Assembly: GCA_024684395.1 (NCBI GenBank)
Contig: JAIKWY010000049.1
Location: 102,900 to 166,899, forward strand
Source: Oscillospiraceae bacterium
GTDB lineage: Bacteria > Bacillota > Clostridia > Oscillospirales > Ruminococcaceae
Direction of reading: 5' to 3'
Length of the DNA: 64,000 nt
Shown here: piece by piece, positions 41,585 through 51,433 of the stretch
Layout of the letters: every line of letters begins with the position of its first letter
Numbering within the stretch: position 1 is the stretch's first letter
Position numbers and translations under genes: made by a program
Notes under the pieces: model-generated
What the model was told of the DNA's origin: nothing
Databases searched by the model: none
Seen by the model: only the letters and a program-made list of their open reading frames with translations

Positions 41585-44056
41585 ATGAAAAAACAGGATC
41601 AACAGGATCAGCAGGATCTGCTGCTGGATGATATCCTGAGTGAATATGCGCCCGGTGACGAGTCCGCAGGCATCCCGGATGCTCCCCGCCTGAGCGAGGA
41701 GGAGAAACGGATCGCTGAAGCGGTCGCCCATGCCGAGAGCACCCGCCGGCCCCCGAACCGGCGTGACCCGAATCAGGTCCACACCAAGGTCGGCTTCGTG
41801 CAGGCAGCCGATGCCGAGCCGATGCCGATGCGTGTCAATGTCCCGTCCGGCGGACAGAAACCGCCGCAGCCGGCTTCCCCGGTGCATAATTTTTCGGACG
41901 ACACGCCCAAGATCCGGCGCATGAGCGATTCGACCCGGGCACGGGAGATCGCCAAGAACAAGAAGAAAAAGAAGAAGGGCGGCAAGCAGCCGCAGGAAGA
42001 TTATACCTACGAAAAGGAGCGCCCGGAGGGTGAGTATCTCTTCACCCAGATCAAGGGCGCCAAGCGTGCCCGCCAGCGCAAGAAGGTCAAGCGTGAGCCG
42101 GTGCTCGGTGCGACCGGTACCGAGACGATCCATCTTGACCTGAAGGATGTCGTCCCCGTCAAGCAGGCGCCGGCAGCGGAGCCCGTGCAGCCGATCGAAG
42201 TGCCCCCGGCACCGAGAGCGCAGACCACGAGTCTCGACCTCTCCGGTGAGAAGGAGCAGGCAAAGCCGGTAGACCTCGATGTCACCATCAGCCGTTCCCA
42301 GGAGGAGGCGGAGGAGGAGACCCGCAGACGGCAGGAGCACATCGACCGGATGGAGCTCCAGAACATCGCCGACATCCGCTCGGACATCGCAGAGCTGCGT
42401 GGAGCGATCAGCTTCCGCATCTTAGCGCTGATGATCGTGTTCTTCCTGAGTGCCTACATGGCGCTCGGCGACATCATCCACACCCGTTTCTTAGAGGATC
42501 TGCATCCGGTCATGCAGGCGTTCATCGAGCTGCTGCTCGGTGCGGCGGCGTGCGTGGTCTGTGTACCGGTGCTGAGGAACGGCTTCACCCGTCTGCTCCG
42601 GTTCCAGGCGGATACAGACAGCCTTGCGGCGGTGGCGCTGGTATCCGGCGTCGCTTCCTGTGTCTCCAATGTCGTCACCACGATCGGCTACGGGACATAC
42701 CGCCCGTACTTCCTGCCCTGTGCCGTGCTGACACTGCTGATGCATTCGATGGGCAAGCTGCTGATCGTGAATCGTGAGATCACCAATCTGCGCTTCGTGA
42801 TGCGCCGCCATGACTGGCATGGTCTGCACATCATCGAGGACGAGCAGAAGGCAGAGTCGCTCTCCAGAGGCGTGCTCGCTGACTTCCCGATCCTTGCGGT
42901 GATGCAGCATACCGATTCGCTGACGGATTTCCGGAAGTACACCTACTCTGCCGATCTTGCCGACCGCTGCTGCCGTGTGATCGCACCGGTGGCAACGATC
43001 TTCGGACTGGCAGTCTCGATCACGATGACCATTCTCCGTGCGGAGAGCGTGAGCTATTGCCTGATGCTGATGTCGATGTTCTCGGCAGCGGCAAGCGGCG
43101 TGGCACTGACCTTCATCGTGAACCTCCCCATGCTCCGTGCGAGCCGCAAAATGGCAAAGAACGGCGCCCTGCTGCTCGGCTACCAGAGCGTGGATGATTT
43201 CTATGATACCAACGGCATCGTCGTGGACGCAGCTTCCCTCTTCCCGGAGGGCTCCGTCAAGCTGGCAGGCGTCAAGCTGTTCATCAACGGCAAGGCGGAC
43301 GAGATCCTGCTGAATGCAGCGAGCCTTGCCCGGTTCTCCGGTTCCATCCTCGGCGGCATCTTCGGCGATGTATTGCAGGGACGTGACCGGCATCTGTACC
43401 CGGTGGAGAACTATGTCTATGAGGATTCGATGGGGCTCTGCGGCTGGATCCACAGCCAGCGTGTGCTCATGGGCAACCGTGAGCTGATGATGGCGCACAA
43501 CATCGAGGGTCTCCCGTCCCGTTCCCGTGAGGAGGAGCTGATCGGCGTCGGACAGGAGGGCGTTTACCTCTCCATCTCCGGCAATCTGACGGCGCTGTTC
43601 CTCGTGGAGATACACCCCGACAAGCAGTCGAGATTCTGGGCAAAGCAGTGCTGCAAGCACAACATGTGCATGGTCGTGCGCAGCGTTGACCCGATGATCA
43701 CGATCAACCGTCTCTCCCGGCTCCTCGAAGTGCCGCAGGATGTGATCAAGGTTCTCCCCGTTAAGCTCTTCAAGGCATATGCCCAGGAGACCACCCCGGT
43801 CGAGAGCATGAGTGCCTCCCTTGCGACCACGAGCGGCTTTTCGAGCATGGCACAGCTCATCATCGGCACCAAGGTGCTGCGCAGCGCCGCATTTCTGGGC
43901 ATTTTTGTCCAGGCGGTCGCCATTCTGCTCGGCATCGGCATCGTTCTGATGGAAGCCGTGCTGCATGTCGGTCTGACCCCGGCATGGATGCTGATGCTCC
44001 AGCTCGCATCGACGCTGATGACGCTCATCATCGTCAATATCCGCCGCATCCACTGA
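41585..44056 (+). CDS. Degenerate P-type ATPase-like membrane protein
   Basis: An 823-residue protein. Residues 1-265 are charged and low in complexity (KNKKKKKKGGKQ, EEAEEETRRRQEH), probably disordered and cytoplasmic. About eight membrane segments follow. The order of features copies a heavy-metal P-type ATPase: membrane helices, phosphorylation region, nucleotide domain, last helix pair. The motifs are broken: IVVDAASLFPEGSV stands where VVFDKTGTLTEG is expected (Asp548 retained, KTGT lost). VVRSVDP replaces the TGD loop, GDGxND is absent and most of the actuator domain is missing. Transport is unlikely; a structural or sensing role is inferred. It sits among envelope genes. Confidence 0.75.
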   Translation: MKKQDQQDQQDLLLDDILSEYAPGDESAGIPDAPRLSEEEKRIAEAVAHAESTRRPPNRRDPNQVHTKVGFVQAADAEPMPMRVNVPSGGQKPPQPASPVHNFSDDTPKIRRMSDSTRAREIAKNKKKKKKGGKQPQEDYTYEKERPEGEYLFTQIKGAKRARQRKKVKREPVLGATGTETIHLDLKDVVPVKQAPAAEPVQPIEVPPAPRAQTTSLDLSGEKEQAKPVDLDVTISRSQEEAEEETRRRQEHIDRMELQNIADIRSDIAELRGAISFRILALMIVFFLSAYMALGDIIHTRFLEDLHPVMQAFIELLLGAAACVVCVPVLRNGFTRLLRFQADTDSLAAVALVSGVASCVSNVVTTIGYGTYRPYFLPCAVLTLLMHSMGKLLIVNREITNLRFVMRRHDWHGLHIIEDEQKAESLSRGVLADFPILAVMQHTDSLTDFRKYTYSADLADRCCRVIAPVATIFGLAVSITMTILRAESVSYCLMLMSMFSAAASGVALTFIVNLPMLRASRKMAKNGALLLGYQSVDDFYDTNGIVVDAASLFPEGSVKLAGVKLFINGKADEILLNAASLARFSGSILGGIFGDVLQGRDRHLYPVENYVYEDSMGLCGWIHSQRVLMGNRELMMAHNIEGLPSRSREEELIGVGQEGVYLSISGNLTALFLVEIHPDKQSRFWAKQCCKHNMCMVVRSVDPMITINRLSRLLEVPQDVIKVLPVKLFKAYAQETTPVESMSASLATTSGFSSMAQLIIGTKVLRSAAFLGIFVQAVAILLGIGIVLMEAVLHVGLTPAWMLMLQLASTLMTLIIVNIRRIH

Positions 44057-44083
44057 GCGATGCATTGAAAAAGGAGTAATTCT

Positions 44084-45289
44084 ATGGCAAAACGATCCCG
44101 TCAGGAGCTGCCGCCGCTGCGTTCGACATTCAGCGGCAGCTCCACCGGGAAGCCCACCCGCCGCCGAGTGCGGCGAAATACGTATTCCGGCGAAACTGCG
44201 CCGATCATACTGCCGCCGGAGCTCCGCAGTGAGCTTGCCCGGGAGCAGGAGATCGCCCGCATTTCGGAGGGATTTACGGATTATGATACACCGCAGCCCG
44301 CCGCTTCCCGCAGACGCACCCGCCGCAGAACAAGCGGATTGATCCGGTTTCTGCGAGGTATCTGTGCAGCGGCGGTCATTGTATTTCTGCTGTATTCTGC
44401 CGCAGCGCTGCTCGTTGTGAGCCGCCTGTACCGTGTCCCGAGGGGCGAACGCACCGTTGTCACCGGCACGCTCGACCGGCTCTATGTCCGCACTTTGCTG
44501 CTCATCGGCACCGATGCGGGCGTTGCAGGGCATGGCAATGCGAACACCGTGATCCTGCTCACGCTCAACTCCCGTACCCGTGAGATCGGGATGCATTCCT
44601 TTTTACAGGATGCCTATGTCGAGATCCCCGGCTGCGGGAACGGCAAGCTCGGCTTTGCCTATTCCTTCGGCGGCGCAGAGCTCCTGATGGACACCATCGA
44701 GCGGAATTTCAACGTGAGCGTGGATGACTATATCTGTGTCGATCACCAGGGCTTTGCCGGCATGATCGACGCCCTCGGCGGCGTGGAGCTGACGCTGACC
44801 AATGAGGAAGCGGAGGCAGTCAACGGCATCCTCCGCTATGAGCTGAACGCCGTCCTCGGCGATGAGGAAACAGCCGATCTGCTCCCGTCCGGCGGCACCT
44901 ATCTGCTGAACGGCAAGCAGCTGCTCTCCTATTCCCAGCTCAGCTACAGCGGCAATGCCGACCACGGACGCACCGCCCTCCAGCGCCAGATCACGGCGCT
45001 GCTCGGCGAACGTGTGAAGCAGCAGCTCGTCGAGGCAGCTCCCGACCTGGTACAGCAGGCGCTGCCGCATTTTTCAACGAATATGAATCTGGCGGAGCTG
45101 TATCTGCTGTCGCTGCGGGTGCCGTTCCTGTTCGGCTACGGGACATTGCAGCAGCAGATCCCGGCAGACGGCACATGGACAGCCGACACGGTAGGCGGCG
45201 ACCGTGTGCTGCTCGTGGATCACGATGCCAACGAGCGTCTGCTCCGGGAGACAGCGTTTGCCGCCCAGAAGACGGAGGATAGATCATGA
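44084..45289 (+). CDS. LytR-CpsA-Psr (LCP) family protein, divergent active site
   Basis: A 401-residue protein with a basic cytoplasmic N-terminus, one membrane segment (CAAAVIVFLLYSAAALLVV, about residues 87-105) and an extracellular LCP domain. TLLLIGTDAG, KLGFAYSFGGAELLMDTIERNF, GFAGMIDALGGVEL and DHGRTALQRQ match the family that transfers wall polymers from undecaprenyl carriers to peptidoglycan. Two usually conserved positions differ: RSDT is GNANT (Asp to Asn) and PRDT is LQDA (Arg to Gln). Activity may be altered. The binding site is AAGGAGT. The stop overlaps the next start (ATGA). Confidence 0.87.
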   Translation: MAKRSRQELPPLRSTFSGSSTGKPTRRRVRRNTYSGETAPIILPPELRSELAREQEIARISEGFTDYDTPQPAASRRRTRRRTSGLIRFLRGICAAAVIVFLLYSAAALLVVSRLYRVPRGERTVVTGTLDRLYVRTLLLIGTDAGVAGHGNANTVILLTLNSRTREIGMHSFLQDAYVEIPGCGNGKLGFAYSFGGAELLMDTIERNFNVSVDDYICVDHQGFAGMIDALGGVELTLTNEEAEAVNGILRYELNAVLGDEETADLLPSGGTYLLNGKQLLSYSQLSYSGNADHGRTALQRQITALLGERVKQQLVEAAPDLVQQALPHFSTNMNLAELYLLSLRVPFLFGYGTLQQQIPADGTWTADTVGGDRVLLVDHDANERLLRETAFAAQKTEDRS

Positions 45290-45912
45290 GAAAGCTCGTA
45301 CTGTCAGCCCTTGCGCTCGCATTGCTGCTGACAGGCTGCGGCGCACCGAAGCGGTCAGTGACCGAGCCGGAAGCGCCGATCGAAACAGAAGTCCTGACGG
45401 AGCCGGAAACAGAACCGGAGACCGAGCCCGAAACAGAGCCGCCCAAGCCCTTCACCGAGCGCCTTGCCGATCTGAAAAGCTATACCGGAACGGCAGTGCT
45501 GGTCGATGAATGCGGCTGCCTCGATGAGGAGAACGCCGCCCGTTACCGGGAGACATTGCAGGCGCTGTCCGACAGCTGCGGGATCTGCACGGCAGTCGTC
45601 ATCACCGCCCATCTTGCGGGCATCGAGCCGGAGCGCTTTGCGGAGAAATATTACCGTGCGCTGTTCGAGGGCGCAGACGGTTTCCTGCTGCTTGTCAACA
45701 ACGACACCGGCACCGATCTCTGCTACACATCCGGCGGCGTCACGGTGACAGGCACCGACATGCGCATCGCCCAGGCGACCCCGCACCTTGTGGAAAAAGA
45801 CTACCCGGCAGCACTTGACATTCTGCTGCCTGCCGGAGAGGATATACTGATCGCACCGCCCACCGAAGCGCCGGAGCTGCCGGAAACAGAGCTCCCCGAC
45901 ACGGCGGAATGA
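45286..45912 (+). CDS. Lipoprotein with TPM-like domain
   Basis: A 208-residue lipoprotein: lipobox LTGC, Glu/Pro/Thr linker (residues 25-55), then a TPM-like domain (VDECGCLDEENAARYRETLQALSD, GADGFLLLVNNDTG) and a short Pro/Glu tail. TPM domains occur in membrane-associated proteins, often of unknown role. The domain is shorter than usual. It is translationally coupled to the LCP gene. Confidence 0.75.
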   Translation: MRKLVLSALALALLLTGCGAPKRSVTEPEAPIETEVLTEPETEPETEPETEPPKPFTERLADLKSYTGTAVLVDECGCLDEENAARYRETLQALSDSCGICTAVVITAHLAGIEPERFAEKYYRALFEGADGFLLLVNNDTGTDLCYTSGGVTVTGTDMRIAQATPHLVEKDYPAALDILLPAGEDILIAPPTEAPELPETELPDTAE

Positions 45913-45934
45913 TGCGTTTTAAGGAGGAATACCA

Positions 45935-46870
45935 ATGCAAAATGAGGTTCAGAGCATCCTACAAAGCACCGCCAGAGTCATCGTCGGCAAGGACGAGACG
46001 ATCCTGCAAACGATCATCGCCATGCTCTGCGGCGGTCATGTGCTGTTAGAGGACGTACCCGGTGTCGGCAAGACCCAGCTTGCGGCGGCACTGTCCCGCT
46101 CCGTGGGCGGCGAATTTCACCGCATCCAGCTCACGCCGGACATCATGCCCTCGGACATCACGGGCTATTCCGTCGTGAACCAGCAGGACGGCTCGCTCGA
46201 ATACCGTCCGGGCGCAGCCATCTGCAACTTCCTCCTGGCGGATGAGATCAACCGTGCCAGCCCGAAGGTACAGTCCGCCCTCCTTGAGATCATGGAAGAG
46301 CACCAGATCTCCCTCGACGGTCAGACCCACAAGCTCCCCACGCCGTTCATGGTCATTGCGACCCAGAACCCGGTGGAGACCTACGGTACCTACCACCTCC
46401 CGGAAGCGCAGATGGACCGCTTCTTCATGCGCATCTCGATGGGCTATCCGACCCTGCAGGAGGAGCTTGCCATCTTGGAGCGCAACGGCGAGAAGAACCC
46501 CATCAGCAACATCACCGAGCCCGTTGTCACCCCCGCACAGGTCGAGGCTTTGCAGGCGCAGGTGAACACCGTCAAGGTGTCGGACAATGTCCGGAATTAC
46601 ATCATTTCGCTGGTACATGCCACCCGCCAGAGCGACATGGCAGCGCTCGGCGTCAGCCCGAGAGGTTCCATCGCCTGCTTCAAGGCAGTGCGTGCCTCCG
46701 CCTTTGCACATGGCAGAAATTTCGTCACACCCGACGATGTGAAGGAGCTCGCCGTGCCGGTACTGGCGCATCGGATCCTGCTCTCCCCGAAGGGACGCAA
46801 TACCCTCGGATCGCCTGAAAAGCTGGTCAAGCAGCTGCTTGAGGAGCTGCCTGTCCCGGCAGAAAACTGA
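45935..46870 (+). CDS. MoxR-type AAA+ ATPase
   Basis: A 311-residue AAA+ ATPase. Walker A is EDVPGVGKTQLA, Walker B is LLADEINRASP, and sensor 1 is VIATQNPVETYGTYHLPEAQ, diagnostic for MoxR. MoxR ATPases act as chaperones for vWA or DUF58 partners. Here DUF58 and transglutaminase genes follow at once, the classic three-gene set. AAGGAGG precedes the ATG. Confidence 0.95.
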   Translation: MQNEVQSILQSTARVIVGKDETILQTIIAMLCGGHVLLEDVPGVGKTQLAAALSRSVGGEFHRIQLTPDIMPSDITGYSVVNQQDGSLEYRPGAAICNFLLADEINRASPKVQSALLEIMEEHQISLDGQTHKLPTPFMVIATQNPVETYGTYHLPEAQMDRFFMRISMGYPTLQEELAILERNGEKNPISNITEPVVTPAQVEALQAQVNTVKVSDNVRNYIISLVHATRQSDMAALGVSPRGSIACFKAVRASAFAHGRNFVTPDDVKELAVPVLAHRILLSPKGRNTLGSPEKLVKQLLEELPVPAEN

Positions 46871-46880
46871 GAACAACGCC

Positions 46881-48074
46881 ATGAAAAAGAAAACGAAGGT
46901 AAGCATCTTCTTTGACCGGTTCAAGCTGGTGTTCGGACTGACGGCAATGGCAGCGATGGCATACCTGTTCACGTTCTACCTCGATGCAGACATCGGCGTG
47001 GTCGTGATCGCCTTCTTGCTGATCGCCCCCATCCTGTCCGTGATCCTTGCATGGCTGTCCGCCCGGAAGGTCACAGCGGAGCTGTCCTCGCCGCATACTT
47101 TGCAGAAGGGCAAGCACTTCACGGCGACCGTGAAGCTGACCTCCGAGAGCAGGCTCCCGGTGCCGTTCCTGCGGGTCGGGCTCGAACCGGATGCCAATTA
47201 TCTCCCCGATGATGCCCGCATGGTACAGAGTGCCATGACCTCCGCCGAGCCGCTCGAGATCCCGTTCGGGATGACGGCAGTCTATCCCGGCTGCGGGAAG
47301 ATCCGTCCGGCACAGCTCGTGGTGAGCGACTATCTCGGACTCTTCAAATTCCGTGTGAAGCAGACGCCCGAGCCGCTCGAAGTCGGCGTCATCCCGGTGA
47401 TCCCCTCGCTGACGGGCGCAGGTGTGATGCTCCACCATGTCAGCGACATCGTTCTGACGAGCGATGATGATGAAGAGGAGACGAGCGCCCAGTTCTCCAC
47501 CCAGAGTATGCCCGGTTACATCCACCGTGACTATGTCCCCGGCGATAACCTCAAGCGCATCAACTGGAAGCTCTCCGCCAAGCGGCAGAAGCTCATGGTG
47601 CGCATGGATGAAGCCGTTTCCGCCGTCCGCCCCTCGGTGATCCTCGATCTCGAGCCGGAGGATACGGAGGAGGGGCTGAAACGCCGTGAGACCCTCATGG
47701 AGGGAGCCCTCGGCTTCCTGATGCTCCTCGTGCGGCAGGGCATCGCCTGCACACTGCACTTTTCCTCCGGCGGCATGTGGAAGGAACTGCTCCTCGAATC
47801 CGAGGATGCCGTCCGCACCGCAGCCGTGGAGCTTGCCGGTGCCGACTTCGTGAATGACGGGAACCGTTTCCCCGCAGCGGCACAGCAGGAGAAGGCGTTC
47901 CTGATCTATTCGACCCGGCCGGACATCTCCCTTGCCGCAGGTCTGCGCCGTTTTCAGGGACAGGGCTATATCTGTCTCGTCATCCCGGTCTTTCCCGCCC
48001 AGCCGGAGATCCAGGGAGCGGATGCCATCTGGCAGCTCTCCGAGGATTTCTCCATGACGGCATTGCAGAAATGA
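46881..48074 (+). CDS. DUF58 membrane protein
   Basis: A 397-residue protein with two N-terminal membrane helices (FGLTAMAAMAYLFTFYL and VVVIAFLLIAPILSVILAWL), a beta-rich extracellular part and the DUF58 motif YIHRDYVPGDNLKRINWKLSA (about residues 213-233, split here for length). A vWA-like C-terminal region follows. ATG 46881 is used because upstream codons overlap the MoxR gene; the binding site is weak, suggesting translational coupling. It is the partner of the preceding MoxR. Confidence 0.92.
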   Translation: MKKKTKVSIFFDRFKLVFGLTAMAAMAYLFTFYLDADIGVVVIAFLLIAPILSVILAWLSARKVTAELSSPHTLQKGKHFTATVKLTSESRLPVPFLRVGLEPDANYLPDDARMVQSAMTSAEPLEIPFGMTAVYPGCGKIRPAQLVVSDYLGLFKFRVKQTPEPLEVGVIPVIPSLTGAGVMLHHVSDIVLTSDDDEEETSAQFSTQSMPGYIHRDYVPGDNLKRINWKLSAKRQKLMVRMDEAVSAVRPSVILDLEPEDTEEGLKRRETLMEGALGFLMLLVRQGIACTLHFSSGGMWKELLLESEDAVRTAAVELAGADFVNDGNRFPAAAQQEKAFLIYSTRPDISLAAGLRRFQGQGYICLVIPVFPAQPEIQGADAIWQLSEDFSMTALQK

Positions 48075-48083
48075 GGTGGCGGT

Positions 48084-50354
48084 ATGTGGAATAAACTGAA
48101 ACAAGCCGCCGATCATCCGATCTGGCGTGGCATCAAGTATTTCTGCGGCGACCCCGTGCAGCTCTATGCCGTATTCCTGATCATGACCGGTATGCATTAC
48201 TACCATGATACCTGGACATGGCTCTACACGCTGCTCTGCTTTCCGCTGAGCTTCGTGCTGATGCGGTTCTATGACTTCGTGGCAAAGCACCGCTTCATCG
48301 GACCGCTGAGCTACATCGCCTTTCTGGTAGCCGGCACCTACATCGTGACGCTGATGACGACCTACGGACGAAAGAGCTTCGCCATCACGTTCTTTGTATG
48401 GTTCCTGACACCGCAGGGCGTCACCGACTTCTCCCTCATCTACACGATAGCCATTTATTTGCTGATGGTCGGCTTCATCACGAGCACCGTGTACTATTTC
48501 GGCAAGGTGCGCTACCGCATGTCGATGCAGTTCCTCATCATGCTCATCCCCCTGTCTCTGTACGCAAAGGAGGGACGGCAGATGCCGGCGCTGCTGGTCA
48601 TCGCACTGCTGTCGAGCTATTTCCTGCTGATGATCTACTGCCGTCAGCTCCGTGACACGGACGAGGTACGGCAGCACCAGAACTTCCACAGCGGCGCCTC
48701 GATCGCCATTTATGTGGCAGCCTTCAGCATCATCGCCGCCATCATCCCAAAGCCGGCCTTCCAGGCGGACAGAGAGTTCATTGATAACGCCATGTCCTAC
48801 AGCACCTGGTCTGACAGGCTGATGCAGATGATCTCCTCGTTCACGGAATCGACCAACAACAGGGGATTGTCCAACAACAACGCCCGGACGCTCTTCATGG
48901 TCTACTCCCCGGAGGGACTGCGGCTGCGGGCACAGACCTATACCTATTATTCTGAGGATGACAGCTGGAACGTCAGCGACTATGACCGTCCCACGGACGA
49001 GTATGAGCCGCCCATGACCTACAAGCCGCAGGATCTGATGCAGGCGATCCTTGACGCCGCCGCAGCGGATGCGGATTTTGCAGCGCGCTATGATCTTGCC
49101 GAGGTGACGGATCTCACGCTGAATGAACAGCAGAAGAACACGATCGGCATCAACTGCGTAGTATGGCCGGGCTCCGATGTCCTGATCGCACCGACCAGAT
49201 ACACAGCGATCCTGAACCCGCAGGACTATGACAGCCGGACCATGAAGATCTCGCCGACCGGCACTATGCAGATCGGCTACCGCACGATCGAGGTGCAGTA
49301 CTACCCCGACAGCTATGTCCTGAGCGGTACCTCCCGTGAGCTGCTCACCCATCTGCATAACGATGACTATCAGGAGCTGCTCGCAGAAGCCGCCGTGATC
49401 CTGCAAAACACCGAACCCGACGCTGCTGCCCTGCTTTTGCAGGCGCAGGAGGAAGCCGCCGATGCCGAGGCATATCTTGCCGAAGCCGGGAGCGGCGACT
49501 ACCGCCCGGAGGTCGTGGATACGCTTGCCGCCGAGCTGACCGAGGGTCTGACCTCGGATCTGGACAAGGCGATCGCCATCGAGCAGTATTTCAACGATGA
49601 CAGCTTCGTCTATGACCTGTCCTATAACAAACCGGCAGGCGAAAATGTCGGCGACTTCCTGCAAACGACCCGCCGTGGCGTGTGCTGGGAGTATGCGACA
49701 GCCATGACGCTGCTCTGCCGGAGCGCCGGACTTCCCACCCGGATGGCGACCGGCTACAACCTCAGCGAGATGTACAAGAGCACGGTGCGGTTTGAAGACG
49801 GTTCGAGCTGGGATACCAACTTCGTCATCAAGGCAAGGGACTCCCACGCCTTCCCGGAGGTCTATATCTCCGGCTACGGCTGGGTGAGCTTCGAGCCTAC
49901 CATTGCCGCCGATGCCGAGGCGGACAACACCGCCGAGAACCTGAATGTCATGCGCTACGGCTTCATCATGCTGGGTATAGCGCTGATCGTGTTCCTGATC
50001 TGGCTGCTGATGCCGATGATCCGTGAGAAGCAGTTCCGCCGCAATTTACAGAAGCTGACGCCGGAGCAAGCCGCCTCAGCGATCTTCTGCCGGATGCGCA
50101 AGATCCTGCACCTGCCGGACAGCACCACCGTCAACGAAGTGGCAGCAGCCTCTGCGCCGTTCTTTGACGAGCAGGCACTGTACGCCGCCCTTGACCGCCG
50201 GCTCTACAGCACCGAGCAGGCTGCACCCCCGACAGAAACGGCAGAAGCCTATATCCGCTGGCAGGAGGCACAGAAGCTCTACGCCAAGGAGCAGAAGCGC
50301 CTCGCCCGTGAGCAACGGCGAGCAGAGCGGCTGGGCAAAAAGAACGCAACATAA
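48084..50354 (+). CDS. Membrane transglutaminase-like protein
   Basis: A 756-residue protein. Six N-terminal membrane helices (to about residue 225) precede an extracellular region with a transglutaminase core: RRGVCWEYATAMTLLCRSAG (Cys534) and DSHAFPEVYISGYGWVSFEPT (His, with Glu-Pro-Thr in place of the usual Asp-Pro-Thr). A further membrane helix (about 630-650) and a basic cytoplasmic tail follow. The family pairs with MoxR and DUF58; it may act as a cysteine peptidase or crosslinking enzyme at the cell surface. The start is 9 bases after DUF58 with TGAGGTGG upstream. Confidence 0.9.
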   Translation: MWNKLKQAADHPIWRGIKYFCGDPVQLYAVFLIMTGMHYYHDTWTWLYTLLCFPLSFVLMRFYDFVAKHRFIGPLSYIAFLVAGTYIVTLMTTYGRKSFAITFFVWFLTPQGVTDFSLIYTIAIYLLMVGFITSTVYYFGKVRYRMSMQFLIMLIPLSLYAKEGRQMPALLVIALLSSYFLLMIYCRQLRDTDEVRQHQNFHSGASIAIYVAAFSIIAAIIPKPAFQADREFIDNAMSYSTWSDRLMQMISSFTESTNNRGLSNNNARTLFMVYSPEGLRLRAQTYTYYSEDDSWNVSDYDRPTDEYEPPMTYKPQDLMQAILDAAAADADFAARYDLAEVTDLTLNEQQKNTIGINCVVWPGSDVLIAPTRYTAILNPQDYDSRTMKISPTGTMQIGYRTIEVQYYPDSYVLSGTSRELLTHLHNDDYQELLAEAAVILQNTEPDAAALLLQAQEEAADAEAYLAEAGSGDYRPEVVDTLAAELTEGLTSDLDKAIAIEQYFNDDSFVYDLSYNKPAGENVGDFLQTTRRGVCWEYATAMTLLCRSAGLPTRMATGYNLSEMYKSTVRFEDGSSWDTNFVIKARDSHAFPEVYISGYGWVSFEPTIAADAEADNTAENLNVMRYGFIMLGIALIVFLIWLLMPMIREKQFRRNLQKLTPEQAASAIFCRMRKILHLPDSTTVNEVAAASAPFFDEQALYAALDRRLYSTEQAAPPTETAEAYIRWQEAQKLYAKEQKRLAREQRRAERLGKKNAT

Positions 50355-50364
50355 CAAAAACGAC

Positions 50365-50388
50365 ACACCGCACCTCCCCGTGCGGTGT
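50365..50388 (+). terminator. Terminator of the MoxR-DUF58-transglutaminase run
   Basis: A perfect 9-bp stem (ACACCGCAC / GTGCGGTGT) with a 6-base loop just after the stop. Confidence 0.7.
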
Positions 50389-50453
50389 TGCCATAACTAA
50401 GCAAACCCTGAATACCCGTAATTTAGTACATGGCTATATCAAGGAGGAAAATC

Positions 50454-51425
50454 ATGAACTGGTTTGAAGTAACGATCCGCACCGAGACCCCCGCCGTAGA
50501 CGCACTCTGCGCCCTGCTGACAGACCACGGCGTCAAGGGCTTTTCCATCCAGGACAAGGAGAGCTTCCAGGAGTTCCTGGACGACAAGGACGGCAAATGG
50601 GACTACATCGACGATGACCTGATGGGCTTGAAGGACTGCGACACGACCGTGACCTTCTATCTCCCGGACGATGCACAGGGCGCCGAGCAGCTGAACGGCG
50701 TGCGCACCATGCTCGCAGGTCTCCGGGCAGGGGAGAACGCCGCCTTCTACGGCAGTCTGGAGCTTTCCTGCGGCAATGTCAGCGAGGAGGACTGGGCAAA
50801 CAACTGGAAGCAGTATTTCAAGCCCCTCCTCATCGGCGAAAAGCTCCTCATCAAGCCCTCATGGGAGGAGATCCCCGCCGGCAGCGAGGGCAGAACGGTC
50901 TTAGAGATCGACCCCGCATCGAGCTTCGGCACCGGACAGCACCACACCACCCGCCTCTGTCTTGAACTCGCAGAGACCGTCCTGCACGAGGGCGACCGTG
51001 TGCTCGACCTCGGCTGCGGCAGCGGCATCCTGTCCATCGGCACGATCTTGCTCGGTGCCAAGGAAGCGACCGCTGTTGACATCGTGGATAATTCCGTCCG
51101 CACAGCTGTCGAGAACGCCGGCAAAAACGGCATCGGCGCCGACCGCTATACGGCATACTGCGGCGACATCATCAGCGATACAGCCCTCCGTGAAAAGCTC
51201 GGCACCGGCTATGACCTCATCTGCGCCAACATCGTGGCAGATGTCCTGATCGCCATGTCCGGTCTGTTCCGCAGCTTCCTGAAGCCCGGTGCCAGCCTGA
51301 TCGTCTCCGGCATCATCATCGAGCGTGCGGATGAAGTGCTCGACACTCTCACCGCCGCCGGCTTCGAGAAGCTCGATGTCCGTGAGAAGGAAGGCTGGGC
51401 AGCAGCGCTCCTGCGCATGAACTGA
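50454..51425 (+). CDS. prmA: Ribosomal protein L11 methyltransferase
   Basis: A 323-residue SAM-dependent methyltransferase that trimethylates ribosomal protein L11. An N-terminal substrate-recognition domain begins MNWFEVTIRTET. The catalytic domain contains DPASSFGTGQHHTTRLCLE and the SAM motif VLDLGCGSGILSIG, both standard for PrmA. The start 50454 follows CAAGGAGG; eight upstream codons are rejected. The next gene starts 8 bases later. Confidence 0.95.
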   Translation: MNWFEVTIRTETPAVDALCALLTDHGVKGFSIQDKESFQEFLDDKDGKWDYIDDDLMGLKDCDTTVTFYLPDDAQGAEQLNGVRTMLAGLRAGENAAFYGSLELSCGNVSEEDWANNWKQYFKPLLIGEKLLIKPSWEEIPAGSEGRTVLEIDPASSFGTGQHHTTRLCLELAETVLHEGDRVLDLGCGSGILSIGTILLGAKEATAVDIVDNSVRTAVENAGKNGIGADRYTAYCGDIISDTALREKLGTGYDLICANIVADVLIAMSGLFRSFLKPGASLIVSGIIIERADEVLDTLTAAGFEKLDVREKEGWAAALLRMN

Positions 51426-51433
51426 GGTGCCCT

